Origin: Metallyticus violacea
Taxonomy: Eukaryota > Arthropoda > Insecta > Mantodea > Metallyticidae
NCBI GenBank assembly: GCA_030762175.1
Contig: CM060833.1
Span: 6,042,001 to 6,106,000, forward strand
Length of the DNA stretch: 64,000 nucleotides
Direction of reading: 5' to 3'
Positions 1 through 11,640 of this stretch are shown piece after piece. The notes below the pieces were generated by a model. That model made no database searches. It was not told where the DNA came from and worked only from the letters and a program-made list of their open reading frames with translations. Made by a program: the position numbers and the translations under genes. Position 1 is the first letter of the stretch. Every line of letters begins with the position of its first letter.

Positions 1-354
1 AATCCTATTTCACACCAGAACGAATGAGGCACATTCTTTGCAACACGCTCAACCGAGGTGCGCTGTTTTTGTATTATTAGAAAACGTCTGTTTATAACAC
101 ACCCCGTTATAGGCAGTTTTTCAATAATAAGAGCTAACTTTTAATTGCCCACTTTTTGTTAATTTTTTAAACGTATATATTTTTTTCCTTAATGTATATG
201 ACGGAGAAAATCAAAGGTTTATTTTTTTTTTTGCACATTAAACACTTAAAATGTTATTTTACATGCATATAAATATATATTCTGACAATAGTGCACATCT
301 ATCTATGAAGGGGGTTTGAAAACGAGTTACAATACTAATGTTGTACCTTATTTA

Positions 355-480
355 TTATATAACATGTTTCAATGCACATGGAATCTCTCGATATACGCCT
401 CATCAACGCCAATGCACTGTTTTAACTTCATTATGGCGTTGCGAAACCGTTGTTTGGGAGTGAACAACTGCCTATTTTTT
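355..480 (-). pseudogene. C-terminal scrap of a mariner-type transposase
   Basis: The minus-strand translation contains RFRNAIMKLKQCIGVDEAYIE, resembling the W..R...CI...G.Y.E signature that ends many mariner transposases. Only this tail is present and it abuts the end of a family D element. The family cannot be told. Weak, motif-only call. Confidence 0.3.
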
Positions 481-495
481 TTACCTATCACTTCA

Positions 496-820
496 AGCTG
501 TTCAATAAAGAATAGTCAAATTTTTACCACACACCGTTACTCATCCTCATAATTTTGACGATTTTTCTGAAAGTAGACCTTGTTGGATGCGAGGCATCAG
601 TTCCAAGGTTTTGTCAATCTTCAAAGACTTGTTGCAAACCATTTGTTGACAGGTCTTTCAGAATCGACTCCACAGCCTTCAACCCCTGCTTTTGGTTATG
701 CAAAATAGTAACATGGGCGAAATCTGGACTATAGGGGGATGAGGAACGCTCTTCGTATGACATGGTCTTTCCAGAGTTTTCGGAACATCTCTGTAGTATT
801 GCCAGTTACAGTTTATTTTA
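496..820 (-). mobile_element. Mariner family D, truncated copy (3' end only)
   Basis: Begins at 496 with the family D terminal repeat (GCTGTTCAATAAAGAAT) and runs into minus-strand sequence matching the transposase C-terminus of other D copies, including the region of the HPPYSPDLAP motif read backwards near 725-745. The copy stops near 820, so the N-terminal two thirds are missing. Several frameshifts make it non-coding. Other D copies lie at 6676, 9610, 27640, 41554, 42700, 45480, 51715 and 62210. Confidence 0.7.
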
Positions 821-1290
821 TTATTTTTTTTAAGCTTTCGCAAGATCGAATTTTCATGAGAAGTGATTAAATATATAAATGCTATATTGTTATGTGTAGT
901 GATTATTATATAGTATATGTTTTTTTAGCAAAAGGTAAGAAGGAAAGTTTAAAAAATAATAAATGTATAATTTACCAAAAAATGTATTTAAAAAACATAT
1001 ATTCGGCTAATTGGACAGGAGGCATAATTTTTCATGCATATATTGAAAAATCAAAAGATGTACATTAAAAGTGGATTTTCGAAAGCTTCGGATATCTAGT
1101 TATAAACGATAGATATACACTTAGAAAATGTGATCTTGCACTTAGAAAATTCCTGGATTGAAAATTTCGAAATAGAAAGAAAGGAATACAGTGTTTGTGT
1201 GACCACTGTAGAAAAATCAATGACATAATTTTGGAGAATCTAGAATTTAAATGAATATATGAGAAAATTGTCAACTAAATGCATCTCTAA
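821..1290. other. AT-rich sequence, nothing recognised
   Basis: Low-complexity AT-rich DNA with short A and T runs. The small open frames here have no recognisable motif. Confidence 0.5.
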
Positions 1291-1297
1291 ACGTATT

Positions 1298-1706
1298 ATA
1301 TATTAAGAGTTAAAGCTAGGGTAAATAAATGCTGTACCAGACAAAAAAAAAACCGGCAAAATACGAGTATAAAATACATAATTATATAATATACAAAAAA
1401 GTCAAATTAAATATAAATACTTCATGTAAATATTACATATTTTGATATAAATATAAAGTTGATAAAGGTTGTGTTAGAATTTCGTTTGTTCTTCAATTAT
1501 TTATTATTATGTATTAAGAGTTAAAACCAGAGTAAAAAATACTTACCAGACAAAAAAAAAAAAACTAGCAAAATACATGTACATAATTATATAAAAACAC
1601 AAAAAGTCAAATGAAATGTATGTACTGTATGTAAATATTACATATTTTAACACAACTAGAAAGTTGATAAAGGTAATATTTGAATTCCATTTGTTCTTCA
1701 ATAATT
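1298..1706 (-). repeat. Diverged tandem duplication of about 205 bp (probable LINE 3' tail)
   Basis: Two head-to-tail units, about 1298-1505 and 1508-1706, share ordered blocks: TATTAAGAGTTAAA, CCAGACAAAAAAA, GCAAAATAC, ATAATTATATA, AAGTCAAAT, GTAAATATTACATATTTT, AAAGTTGATAAAGG and TTTGTTCTTCAAT. They lie just downstream, in minus orientation, of the LINE coding remnant. I infer that they are its 3' untranslated tail in duplicate. Confidence 0.65.
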
Positions 1707-1728
1707 TTACTCGAGTACGAGGAAGAAG

Positions 1729-1759
<31 letters not shown>

Positions 1760-2860
1760 TGCGATTCCTAATCTGTGTTTAATTTTTTTTTTTATTTTCC
1801 GACATTCTCCGACTTCAGGAGGAAGGGAGTTCCAGATTCTGGGTACTGACACGCTGAACGAGGTTGAGTAGAAAATTGTTCGGATATACAGTAACGTCAT
1901 AATCCGGGTTCGAGGTAGAGACAGGTATTTGAAGCGAGAGATGATGTACTGAGGGGGTTTTGAACGGGAGCGTAACGGAATGGAAAGTTCTGCGCTCTTT
2001 TAGAGGTAGCCATGACAGTTGATGACACTTGAACAAATTTACGAGTGTTGTAGACGAAACGAACACAGACATTATGAACGTCGATATTCAGATTAGAGTA
2101 CAAGACATCAAGTGAAACATAAAAAAACACTTGAATGAGATTTTTTATGAGAAATAGATCTTTTGTTACATGTTTTAATGAGAATATTTTATTGCATGTG
2201 TGGGTTACTTGACTGTGTTATTCTACATCAAAGTCTATATGAATACCGAGGTTTTATGCCGTTCTAGTATAATTAATTACATTGTTTTTATCATGATGGG
2301 AGACACATCATTTGTGTTTATTTATAACCCACGACTATAGCTTATGGATTCAGTTTCAGTTCAACAGTTTGTGTCCAAAGGGAGATGGAGGTTAGATCTT
2401 CATTTACTAATCACGGCGTCATGGGGCGGTGTTGTAAATCTTCAACATATAAGTTGTAATTGGAGCGTTTTATCTCTTTAGCAATGTCATTGATGTATAG
2501 CTAAAAGTAGTGGTATGAGTACTGAATCCTGGGGAACCCCTGCCTGAATGAGGCGCCAGGAGCAAAAACAATCATCACTTAATATACGTTGCTGACGCTC
2601 GCTAAGGTCAGAGAGATTGTAGGTTTTAAGTTTGTACAGTTGGAGTTCATAGTCGATAGTGTCAAAAGTTTTACTGAACATTAATACAAGTAGAGAGAGA
2701 TTTTGCTCTTCGCAGGTTTCACGGATGTCCTGTGTCACTTTCAGTAATGCCGTGGCGGTGTTATGTCCTACTCTGAAACCAGATTAAGAATGCAATACAC
2801 GTCAAGGTAGTCTGTGTTCTAGCAGGAATGCAAGGAGGATGCTGATAGGCCTGAACTTTT
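1607..2860 (-). pseudogene. LINE reverse transcriptase remnant (Jockey/CR1-like)
   Basis: Reading down the minus strand, the remnant shows in order: a FRPISIL segment near 2858, SGFRVGHNTATALLKV, MFSKTFDTIDYELQLYKL (RT block with the first catalytic Asp), AGVPQDSVLIPLL (the usual AGVPQGSVLGPLL), YINDIAKEI, and a degraded YxDD box read as YVED. The C-terminal part follows, with CVRFVYNTRKF, WLPLKERRTFHS and VSVPRIWNSLPPEV. This order is diagnostic of non-LTR retrotransposons with an RT of the Jockey/CR1 group. Stops, frameshifts and the lost catalytic Asp show that it is dead. The endonuclease half is absent, as expected for 5' truncation. A TTC/GAA microsatellite at about 1722-1758 interrupts its end. 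Confidence 0.85.
1722..1758. repeat. (GAA)n microsatellite
   Basis: About twelve GAA units, which read as a poly-Glu or poly-Ser run in artefactual reading frames. Confidence 0.95.
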
Positions 2861-3208
2861 GTGCAGGTGTGGGTGCTTTATTCTCCGGTATAGTGCGGGC
2901 TAAGTGCTAGCGTTAGTGAACCGTTAAATGTGTTAGTTAGTGTTGTTATATTATGTAAACCGTTTGCAGCATCCTACAGTTTTAATTGATATTTTCTGAA
3001 CGTCGTTAGCTGAAATAAACGTGAAGTGAAAAATTCTCTCTGGCAGGTAAAGCAACATATGTTTGTTCATCAATTGCCGTACTATTTAGGGGTCATTGAC
3101 TCCATCGTTGCGAAAGCGTCAAGGGTAAACGATATGCTGTTTACATGAGTCTTTTTACGCCCAAACCCAACAGATTTGTTGGGTTTGAGTTCGGGAGAGA
3201 TAACAGAT

Positions 3209-3503
3209 TTGATTTATTGATGTATTTATGGACGCGCTTTAACAGCTCAGGTCATAAGCGTCCCATTCAACTCAGGGCGTGAAACGGTCGACAAATTTTG
3301 CTCAGAGGCCTCTCTTTCAGGCTTGAGGTTCTTTTTCGTGCCGTAAATGTACGACACGAGACCCACGGCTTTACTTCCCTTCCGAAGGAAGCCATACTTA
3401 GGATTTTTATGCCCCGAAAAAATTCATCGGTCCTGGCCGGGTTAGAACCCGCGATCTGGGGTTTAGGAGGCAAGTATGGTAACCACTACACCACCAGGAC
3501 CGA
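3209..3503 (-). mobile_element. SINE1 copy, near full length
   Basis: tRNA-derived SINE in minus orientation. The tRNA-like head reads TCGGTCCTGGTGGTGTAGTGG from 3503, giving an A box, with a B box (GGTTCTAACCC) further in. The body is conserved (AAGTATGG, GAAGGGAAGTAAAGCCGTGG, TACATTTACGGCAC, AACCTCAAGCCTGAAAG, GGGACGC), and the tail is AT-rich. Mutations in the B box suggest an old copy. Confidence 0.9.
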
Positions 3504-3539
3504 AGAGATTAGAGAGTGAAAGTGTTTACGTTTCCTATT

Positions 3540-4065
3540 TCGTATAGTATGGTTCGTTTTAGTGGAATTCTGGAAATTTATGAAAAAAATTTTTTTTGAA
3601 AAAATTCTTCAACTCTTCATTAATCCTACTTACTCGGCGCCAAAAATAACAGAGATTGTGTGTATCTATGTCTGTGTCTGTTAACGCTCTAATGGCCGTG
3701 GCTTTTGGTTTTTCTCAACAAAACTCGGCATACAACCTTCAATTAAAAGCCACTCATTGAGATCGTTAACCTGCAAAATGGACCATAGGGGTGGGAGTGA
3801 ACCTAAAGTAAAAATGTAAAAAGCGCTCTAGCGGCCGAAATTTTTGTTTTTTCTCAATGTAACTCGGTATATGACATTAAAATAAATAAATAAAAATAGT
3901 TTCAGAAAATCAGCGAATTCAGATAATTAGAAGCGGTGGTTTACCTGAAACTTAAAATTTAAAAATCGCTCTCGAAACCAGCATTGTTTTTACGCACCAA
4001 AACTCCGTATATACTATCTAAATAAAATAAGAAAATAGTTTATGTAAATGAGATTGTTGTTTTGT
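3540..4065 (+). repeat. Repeat family R, copy 1 (about 140-bp periodic units)
   Basis: Contains repeated phrases spaced about 140 bp apart: ACGCTCTAATGGCCG near 3687, GCGCTCTAGCGGCCG near 3825 and TCGCTCTCGAAACC near 3968. Each is followed by a TTTTTCTCAAC-type stretch and a TTTACCTGAAACTTAAAATTT stretch. It is interrupted by SINE1 at 4068-4347, and a further unit resumes at 4348-4420. The same phrases occur at 22.2, 44.1, 56.5 and 61 kb. Confidence 0.75.
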
Positions 4066-4067
4066 AT

Positions 4068-4347
4068 TATATACGTACGCTCTTTAACATCTCAGGTCAT
4101 CAGTGTCCCATTCAACTCGGGGCTTGAAACGGCCGACAAATTTTGCTCAGAGGCCTCTCTTTCAGGCTTGAGGTTATTTTTCGTGCCGTAAATGTACGAC
4201 ACGGGACCCTCGGCTTCACTTCCTTTCCGAAGGAAGACATACTTTGAATTTTTACGCCCGAAAAAATCCATCGATCCTGGCCGGGTTTGAACCCGCGATC
4301 TTGGGTTTAGAAGACAAGTATGGTTATCCCTACACCCCCAGGACCGA
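4068..4347 (-). mobile_element. SINE1 copy inserted in repeat family R
   Basis: Minus-strand SINE1 with the head at 4347 and the B box read as GGGTTTGAACCCGCG on the plus strand. The flanks are both family R sequence, so the SINE is younger than this R copy. Confidence 0.88.
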
Positions 4348-4960
4348 CTGAAAATGAGAGAAAGTGAACCATTAAGAATGGAGGTACACCTGAAAACTGA
4401 AATTTAAAAAGCGTGTATCATTTCTTAATAATTTCAGAATAAAAGGAAAAAATTAATTCAGTACATATACTGTATTTATAACGATGCATATGCTTTATAT
4501 TTAACAAAGTATCGTCGAAGAGATAGTAAATGTGAAATATTAATCTAATATGTGTGTTTGAGAATTATATTTGTATGTAAGAGCGCTCTGTAATAACCTT
4601 CAAAAAACGTTTACGTTACATGTTAATAACATTTAAATTAAATTTCAAAGCCACTGAAAATCGATGTAACTTTCTACTGTTTTTATTTACTTAGTACATT
4701 GCAATTGTTTTTAAATAGTGACATGTTTTTGTTTTATTGAAACATATGAACATCATCTTAAATAGAGAATGTAACTCGAAACTTTCTGTTGTTTCTCTCT
4801 ATTTTAGTGAATGTAAAAATAATATCAAGGGATCGTTTATAAACAGTGGTTCTATATTTAATTTTATATATATATTAAAGTTATTCAGCTTGCTGAGAAT
4901 TCGGTTAGTTTACGCAGTTCCTGCGTGGCGAATATTTATTTATTCCTTAAATAGTTATAA
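4348..4960 (+). repeat. Rest of repeat family R and AT-rich DNA
   Basis: 4348-4420 matches the R unit near 61071-61130 (CTGAAA, AGAAAGTG, CCTGAAAACTGAAATTTAA). At about 4885-4925, CTGAGAATTCGGTTAGTTTACGCAG matches the R end near 61440-61465. The middle, 4421-4880, is AT-rich with nothing recognised. Confidence 0.5.
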
Positions 4961-5084
4961 ACCTCTAAGTTAGCACCCGTTTTGTTGCCTCTGTCTTAAC
5001 AATACGCTTGATGTTATTAAATATTTTATAACGCATTTCGTTTTCATGGATGCTGCGCGGGTTAAGCGAGTACCTAAGTGAATA

Positions 5085-5367
5085 AAGTTTTTTTTTGTTA
5101 GTGTTTAACGGCAGTTTTTTACTACTGAGGCACCACAGGCTGTGGACACTGATGATACACAAGATGAAATGATAAATTGGGAAAGTATTTTTTTAAGGAA
5201 GAAAGCGTTTCAGGCCTAAGTTTAGAGTACCTTCCCGGCATTTGCTGTTTGTGAGAACAGAGGAAAACCTGGAAAAAACCTTAGGAAGGACGGTCCTGGA
5301 GGGATTCGAACTCCAGACCTCCCCCTCACGAAACCGCGCTTTAACGACTTCGGCCACCTATGGCGTG
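5085..5367 (-). mobile_element. SINE2 copy
   Basis: Minus-strand SINE2. The tRNA-like head (GGCCGAAGTCGTTAAAGCGC, with a B box in GGAGTTCGAATCC) lies near 5350-5300. The body includes CGGCATTTGC, TTTAGAGTACC and AAATTGGGAAAG, and the element ends at GTGTTTAACG near 5098. The Leu/Ser-type head differs from that of SINE1. Confidence 0.88.
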
Positions 5368-5472
5368 TAAATGATGTCATGGGATATACCCGAAACTGCA
5401 CTCTGTCCATAAGTTAAGAAATTGTCAAGATTATTGGCTACTATTAGATCCAGTAGGTGGTTCGGTCTGGGG

Positions 5473-5690
5473 TCGGTCCTGGTGGTTTAGTGGTAACCAT
5501 ACTTGGCTTTAAACCCAAGATCGCGAGTCCAATCCGGTCAGGGGAAGGGAAGTAAAGCCGTGGGTCCCGTGTTGTACATTTACGGCACGATAAAGAACCT
5601 CAAGACTGAAAGAAGAGGCCTCTGAGCAAAATTTATCGGCCATTTCACGCCCTGAGTTGAATGGGACGCTGATGACCTGATATGAAAGCT
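5473..5690 (+). mobile_element. SINE1 copy with internal deletion
   Basis: Starts with TCGGTCCTGGTGGTTTAGTGG (A box) and a mutated B box (GAGTCCAATCCGG). The segment after the tRNA head is shortened before GGGAAGTAAAGCCGTGG, and the copy ends at CTGATGACCTGA. Confidence 0.87.
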
Positions 5691-6675
5691 AGTCTGGGTA
5701 TGTTAAGTGGGCGCGACATGGCAAACGGAAACATTTCATTAGTCTAAATGTCTGAACTCCGCTAAAAACTGCTAACAATTACTAATTGGCAGTTTTTGGG
5801 TGTTGGTAAACCTGGTAAGACTGACGAAGCAAGCACGTAATTATAGCGAACGCTCCGTACGATTCAGAGAGATGAAATCTGTAACACCCTCGCAGGGACG
5901 CAAGAGTGAGCCAAGTAGCTTTGTTGGTTGCATCACTTTTCATTGTAAACGGGTTATTTCAGGACCGGGCCATAAAGTGTATGTTTGTGGTTGATCGGAG
6001 AAATGTCCGCTTTCCCCTCTCCTTCCCGCACCCATGGCCCTGTCCCCCACCGCTGCTCGCAGTGGCTTAAAAACCAGTAACCTTGAACTTTTCCTATATT
6101 ACTTGTTTAGTACCAGCAAGTAGTGGAGAAGCGTTTCATTACCCACACGTGCAGAGTTCTTTGGCTTTAGCAGCAGGAGGTTCCAGCAGTTAACGTGATG
6201 ACACTTGGCTCCCAAGTGGGTGTCACCATCACCAGATTTACAACCTCAAAAATAATATCGTTAACACAATTTGTCCTCGATCATGTTTCATTGCAATGTT
6301 TTTGCCACCCTCTTCAAACGCTCAAGCAGGATCGAATCTTGAAAATAAATGGGTTATTATTTACCAATTGAACTAAAAATGAAGACATGTTCTAAAGCAT
6401 GTCTATATAGAGCTTAAACTTTGACCAAAGACTGCCCATCAAATTAAGTTTGAAGTTTTATAAACACTTACTATATTTTAATGAAAATAAAATATAGTCT
6501 TTTATTAATTTTTGTAAACCTTTATATTACTTTAAAATTATCTACATTATTCCTACATATGGGGTCAGCAACGGTATTATATTTACAGTGCGTCTCTTCT
6601 GCTGTCGGCCGATAATGTTTACCAGCTGGCAATATTTCGCTTGTCTAATTTTGTTGGTATTACCAAATGTAATTC
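5691..6675. other. No recognisable gene
   Basis: Mixed-composition DNA. A relatively GC-rich patch at about 5940-6060 has no convincing coding frame, and the rest is AT-rich. I see no transposon ends or tRNA-like sequence. Confidence 0.45.
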
Positions 6676-7323
6676 ATGCTGTCCAATAAAGAATTATAAT
6701 ATTTTACAGGTATAGGTTTTGGAGCTAAAATTTAACTTTACATTTTAACTTTTACTTCCGGTTCCCGCCTGTAAAAGCTGAGGCATGTTCAGTTTGTCCT
6801 ACATGCGATGCTTCTCTGAAATTCTGCTTTCGTCTCAACAAATCTTATAGCACAGATCAAAGATGGTTTAAAAAGTTTAAAGATGAAAAGCAAACAATTT
6901 CAAAGTAATGCGGACCCGGCATTCGGTTTGTGCTCTAACAGAAGAGAGTATTAAAACCTGTAATATCTTAAGAAAATTTCACTGTGTGCCACCCATAGGT
7001 TGGTAATTGGAAAATTGCACACGAGAGTGGGTTTAAAGACTGTCACTGGCTACGTCATTTCGATACCGTAACGGGTTGGCCGAGGTAGTTAAAGTGCGGA
7101 GTCGTGAGCGGGAGGCCTAGGGTTCAATTCCTGCCTCTACGTTCCTCCCTGACTAAGGTTTCTCATAAATGGCAAATACGAGGGAAGATACCCTAAACTT
7201 AGGCCTGAAACGTTTCCTTCCTTAAAAAAAAATCCTTTCCCAATTTATCATTTCATCTCATGTATCATCAGTGTCCACCAGCTGTGGTGCCTTAGTAGTA
7301 AAAACAGGCGTTAAACACTATTC

Positions 7324-7366
<43 letters not shown>

Positions 7367-7871
7367 TTCTTTCCTGAAACAAATAGCAAAGCTATTGAGG
7401 AAATATCCATTATCACCAACCCAAAGAAACCAAAAGTGGTTGCTTCTGCTGGGAAAATTATGGTCATTTAATTTTTCGATAGTCAAGGAATAGTTTACCT
7501 ACGCACACAACTTTAACTGGGCAATACTATAAAGATGTCCTGAAAACTCTACAAAGGCACATTTCCGTTCTGGATTCTACACCAACACAACGCAAGAGAT
7601 GTTACGGAATTTCTCACAGAAGTTAATATGAAGTGTGTCCCTCACTCTCCGCAAATTGAAGAAAGATCTTCGTTGGAGGCATTTTCCATCATCAGAAGTA
7701 GTGAAGAAGGCTGCAAAGGACATTCTGAGGGATCAGTCAAAAATGTTTTCCAGCATGACTTTGAAGTTTGACAGAAACGCTGAGACATGCACATTGCATC
7801 CATCAAAATTATGAGAATGGGTATAAAATTTGTTATAAAACAGTTATCACCATTCTTTATTGAACAGCCCT
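6676..7871 (+). mobile_element. Mariner family D with both ends, interrupted by SINE2
   Basis: Both terminal repeats are visible: GCTGTCCAATAAAGAATTAT at the left and ATTCTTTATTGAACAGCCC at the right. The plus strand carries transposase remnants. These include an N-terminal region (TGGTTTAAAAAGTTTAAAG), KVVASAGKIMV near 7433-7468 (the usual PSAGKVM motif), a mutated HDNA box read as HQHNAR near 7585, and KCVPHSPQIE where mariners have HPPYSPDLAP. Frameshifts and stops are frequent. A SINE2 with an (AAT)n tail sits inside at 7070-7366. Confidence 0.82.
7070..7366 (+). mobile_element. SINE2 copy with (AAT)n tail inside a D element
   Basis: Head GGGTTGGCCGAGGTAGTTAAAG, B box GGTTCAATTCC, body ending GGCGTTAAACACTATTCATA, then an (AAT)n run (7327-7366). 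Family D sequence flanks it on both sides. The microsatellite probably grew from the SINE tail. Confidence 0.87.
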
Positions 7872-7924
7872 CGAATTTTATGCAATTGTAGTAAAAGAAA
7901 TCTCTCTGCAGCTTTTCAGGTGAC

Positions 7925-8890
7925 TTAGGAAGTTTTCGGTCTCGCTGATAAGATTATTGCCTTCACAAAATCCTTATCTGTTAAGTAAATAATTGCAGCT
8001 GTAACTGTTCAGTTCAGATATAGTAACACAAAGAAGGCTATGTGTAGATGATTGTGACATGTTCAAAATGGAGTACCGAGCTGTTATTAAGTTCTTCACA
8101 AAAGAAGGACTTACTCCAAATTAAATTAAACAGCGATTGGACGGTGTACATGGAGAAGCATCCCCCTCATATTCTACCGTAAAAGAATGGGCCAAACTTT
8201 TTCCAATGGGTCGAGAAAGCATTGAAGACGAAGAGCGTACCGGTCGGCCCTTGGAGGTGCTCACTTCTGAAAACATCCCTCTCTCTTATGGAAGGAGAAA
8301 TTATGCAAGACAGGCGGCTCAAAGTTACAGAAATAGCAGCAAGGTTGGGCCTTTCTTAAACAACAGTCCTTCGAATTATTCATGAACATTTAAACATGAA
8401 TAAGGTTAGTGCAAGATGGGTGTCTAGACTTCTTTCCTCAGTCCAAAAGCAGCAATGAGTCATCTGTTGTCAGGCATTTTTGGAGCTCTGCCGTGGCTAC
8501 GAGAGAGAAGTTCTGCAAACCATTGTTACAGGAGATGAAACTATGGCCCTCAACTATGATCCCTTGTCCAAATGAGTCATTGGGATGGCAGGTGTAAATC
8601 TGGCGAAGTCCGCCTCTAAAGACCAAGGTCTCCCAGTTAACCAAGAAGATCATGGCCGCAATCTTTTGGGACTGTGAAGGAATACTCTTCATTGACTTCA
8701 AGGAGAGGAACACCACAGTAAATGGGGAGTACTATGCTGGCCTACTGCACAGACTACGTGCTTCCATCAAAGAGAAAAGGCGAGGAAAGCTGAGTAGTGG
8801 TGTGCGCCTTCTTCACGACAACAACTTTTGTTGCAAAGGAAGCTGTGAAGAGATCCGCCATCCACTCTACAGCCCAGGTCTAGCTCTCAC
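7925..8890 (+). mobile_element. Mariner family A, copy A1, 3' truncated
   Basis: Starts with a diverged family A terminal region (AAGTTTTCGGTCTCGCTGATAAG). The transposase would start at ATG 8068 (MEYRAVIKFFTKEGLT-like), but an in-frame TAA replaces the Glu codon in CCAAATTAA near 8120. Downstream pieces include a helix-turn-helix segment, GDET near 8530, IFWDCEGILFIDFKERNTT at about 8660-8720 and GEYYAGLLHRLRASIKEKRRG. The HDNA box is damaged, with about 20 bp lost after 8820, and similarity ends near 8886 at the SPGLAL region. The catalytic C-terminus and right terminal repeat are missing, so it cannot encode transposase. Confidence 0.88.
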
Positions 8891-9609
8891 AAATTCACAA
8901 ACTTTACATGAGCTTAAAACTAAAATTCGTCAAGAAACTGTGGACTTCCTGTCACCCGCACCGCCGTCACAGCAGTCAGTTTCCCCGGCCGGCCGCACGC
9001 CGCGAAACCGGTTGCGTGAAGTGTAGTTCATCCCGTATATAAAAACAGTGGGTATTATTAATAGTTGTTTCAACATCTTTTCTACTAGCATACGTTTCTG
9101 TAAAGTTCTTCCAAAACCTGGTAATAAGAAGAACGTGTGTAGTTAAGTATTAGCTCTTACACCAGGTGGCAGTGGAAAAATAATGAAACTATAACATTTA
9201 CGTACAATTTTTTTATAGTAAGTAAGTTTCTCTTAATTGTTTTTGCTGTTAGAGGACAGCCTTCAAAAAGTGTTGCAGACAACCATTATTCTTTTCTCCT
9301 GTTAATTCTTCGTCCTTCTTCTGATTCAATTTTGATGTTATCTTCTTCATCTTCTTGTGTTTGAACTGACTCTGCTTGTATACATCTTTCTTGCCTTTTC
9401 TCTGATTCTCTGGGATCTTTTAGGAGAATACGATTTCTGACCGTTGGATTTTTCCTCCCTTTTGAGTTTTATTGTTTATATACTCTTCTGTCATTTTACA
9501 CGAAAATTATTTGTTAAATCTTCTAAACCCTAAGGGCATCTTGATCTCTCATGATGTTCTAAATGTATTTCCCTGCAAGCAGCCGTCTTTCCTCGGCTAT
9601 AATTTACGA
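8891..9609. other. No recognisable gene
   Basis: Starts with a CG-rich patch (8940-9030), then AT-rich and T-rich DNA. No transposon ends or coding motifs are seen. Confidence 0.4.
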
Positions 9610-10565
9610 TAACTGTTCAATAAGGAACTATCATAAATTTTTACAATACACCTTTACTTATCCTTATAATTTTATTGATCTTTCTCAAAGTGTTGGGTGC
9701 AATGCACCTGTCCCAGCGTTTCGGCCAGTCTTCAAAGACATCCTGGATATTATTTGTGACAGAATCGCCTCTGCATTCTTCATTACTGCTTCATGATGGG
9801 AAAATGCCTCCTACGAAAGGATTTCTTTAATTTGGGGGAAAGGAAACAGTTGCAAGAGGCTAAAACTGGACTAGGAGTTGAGGAGCTTTCACTTTGATTT
9901 TTGTGAAATATTCAGCAACAACATTTGCGATGTGCGGCCGTGCATTATCGTGATACCCTTACAGAGTTTTCAGGACATCTCTGTAATGTTGTTCAGTTAA
10001 CTTCTGTGTGCAGATATGACGTGCCAGTAAATCATTCCTTGAATATCGAAATATATATACAGAGCTTTGATATTTCCTCTTAGAGTCGAAATGATGTAGC
10101 AAGTTTCATCAGCAGTGATTACCTTTGAAAGAAGCTGCCCATCTTCCTTTGACATCATCTTCAACTGCACGCAGCAGTCTTGGAAACCACCGTGCCCAAT
10201 ACACATCTCATATGCAAGTTTTCAATTATCTGTCAACGTGTGGGCGGCACTCAGTGAAATTTTTAGAATTTCTGAAAGTGTTCATAATGTTAGCACGAAA
10301 TAGATTGCAACCTCTTTAAACACATTAAACCATCGTCGAGCTGTGTTGTAGAGAAAAACAAACTCACATAGGTCTCATTTGAGATGAAAGCAGAAATTTT
10401 CAAAGCAACATTTTTTTGCTGTAGTTGAAACTGAACATGTCTCAGCTTGTGCACCTCTCCCAGGTGGGAACCAAAGTGACAAGTATCGCGTGTACGTCAT
10501 GGATTAAGTTAATAAAATATTGTAACTGAAATTTTAGCAGAAAAATGATTCTTTGCATAAGGAAG
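9610..10565 (-). mobile_element. Mariner family D, minus strand
   Basis: The left end carries ACTGTTCAATAAGGAACTAT, and the right end near 10540-10560 retains only ATTCTTTGCATAAGG. The minus-strand translation gives KVITADETCYII (first catalytic Asp) near 10100-10130 and QLKMMSKEDGQLLSK upstream, parallel to the other D copies. The N-terminal helix-turn-helix region lies at about 10200-10470. Frameshifts and small deletions make it a pseudogene. Confidence 0.8.
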
Positions 10566-11131
10566 AGCGTAAATTAAAGTTCTACCTGTTTGAAAGCTTT
10601 TTCCACATTCTTAAAGAAACTGGGTACGCTAACTTGACGAACTCGCCCAACTACTATGCAGTACGTACATTTCTCACGTTGTGTAATAACATTACACTGC
10701 CGTCCTTAACAAATAGGCGGACCTTGGAAAGAAATGGAAAAATACGTAACCATTAGATAACATAGCATGACCTCAATATTTGCCGAGTTTGAATTATTAT
10801 GCCCGGCACTAAATATGGAATACTGCACGATCTCACACAATGTCTAGCGGACAGAATTCAAAGTTCGTTCAAGTAATTTCAGCCAGCAATACAAACATTA
10901 AAATCTGTTAATAATAGGAAAGTGTCAAACATGACATGTGTAGAAAATTATAAACCAAGTTAACAATTTTGTTAACAAAATGCAATAAAATATGGTTGCC
11001 AGGTTTTAGGACGACAAGTGGCGAACGTTCAAAATAAAATGTTTTTAACACCTGCTGTTAAAAATACATACAATTTTTCACACTTTAAATCATAACATAT
11101 TGATAAAGCATTGTATAAGATAACTAAACAA

Positions 11132-11173
<42 letters not shown>

Positions 11174-11640
11174 ACAATTAAAATACAAATTACTGCATTC
11201 ACCGACTCCTGATTTTTCTAATTCCGTCCAGGACTTAAAAACACCTATTTGGAGTTCACCAATGGCTATTAGCCTATCACGATCAATAGAAGTTAATGTG
11301 TATGTTCACTACTAATTCTCTTCCAAGGCCAGAAAACGATGTTTGTTTGTTTTCTCTTCATCATTAGAGTTCTGATGATAGTCAATTTTTTTTTATTAGT
11401 TGAAAAAACGTGAAAGAGTTATAGGGAGGTAGACATGTTCGGTATATTTGGAAACGATAAGACATAAGTGTCGATAATTTAATTTCCGTATAGGGAGAGC
11501 GCGCCCCGATTGGTAAATGAAGACGAAAGATAGCGCGCTGCTCCACTTGTTGCAGATACAATAAAATAATAACTTTTCTTGTTTTTTCTGACTTATAATT
11601 TTATATGTTGTATTTATTTAATCTGCAATTTTACATAGAT
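10566..11640. other. AT-rich DNA with an (ATT)n microsatellite
   Basis: An ATT/TTA trinucleotide run covers about 11131-11172. The rest is unrecognised AT-rich DNA, with a mildly GC-rich stretch near 11490-11540 (GAGAGCGCGCCCCGAT). No coding evidence. Confidence 0.5.

Noticed and set aside
1607..1900. Frame with poly-Ser run (or poly-Glu on the other strand)
   Set aside because: The run is the GAA microsatellite. Only the NSLPPEV part is meaningful, as LINE C-terminus.
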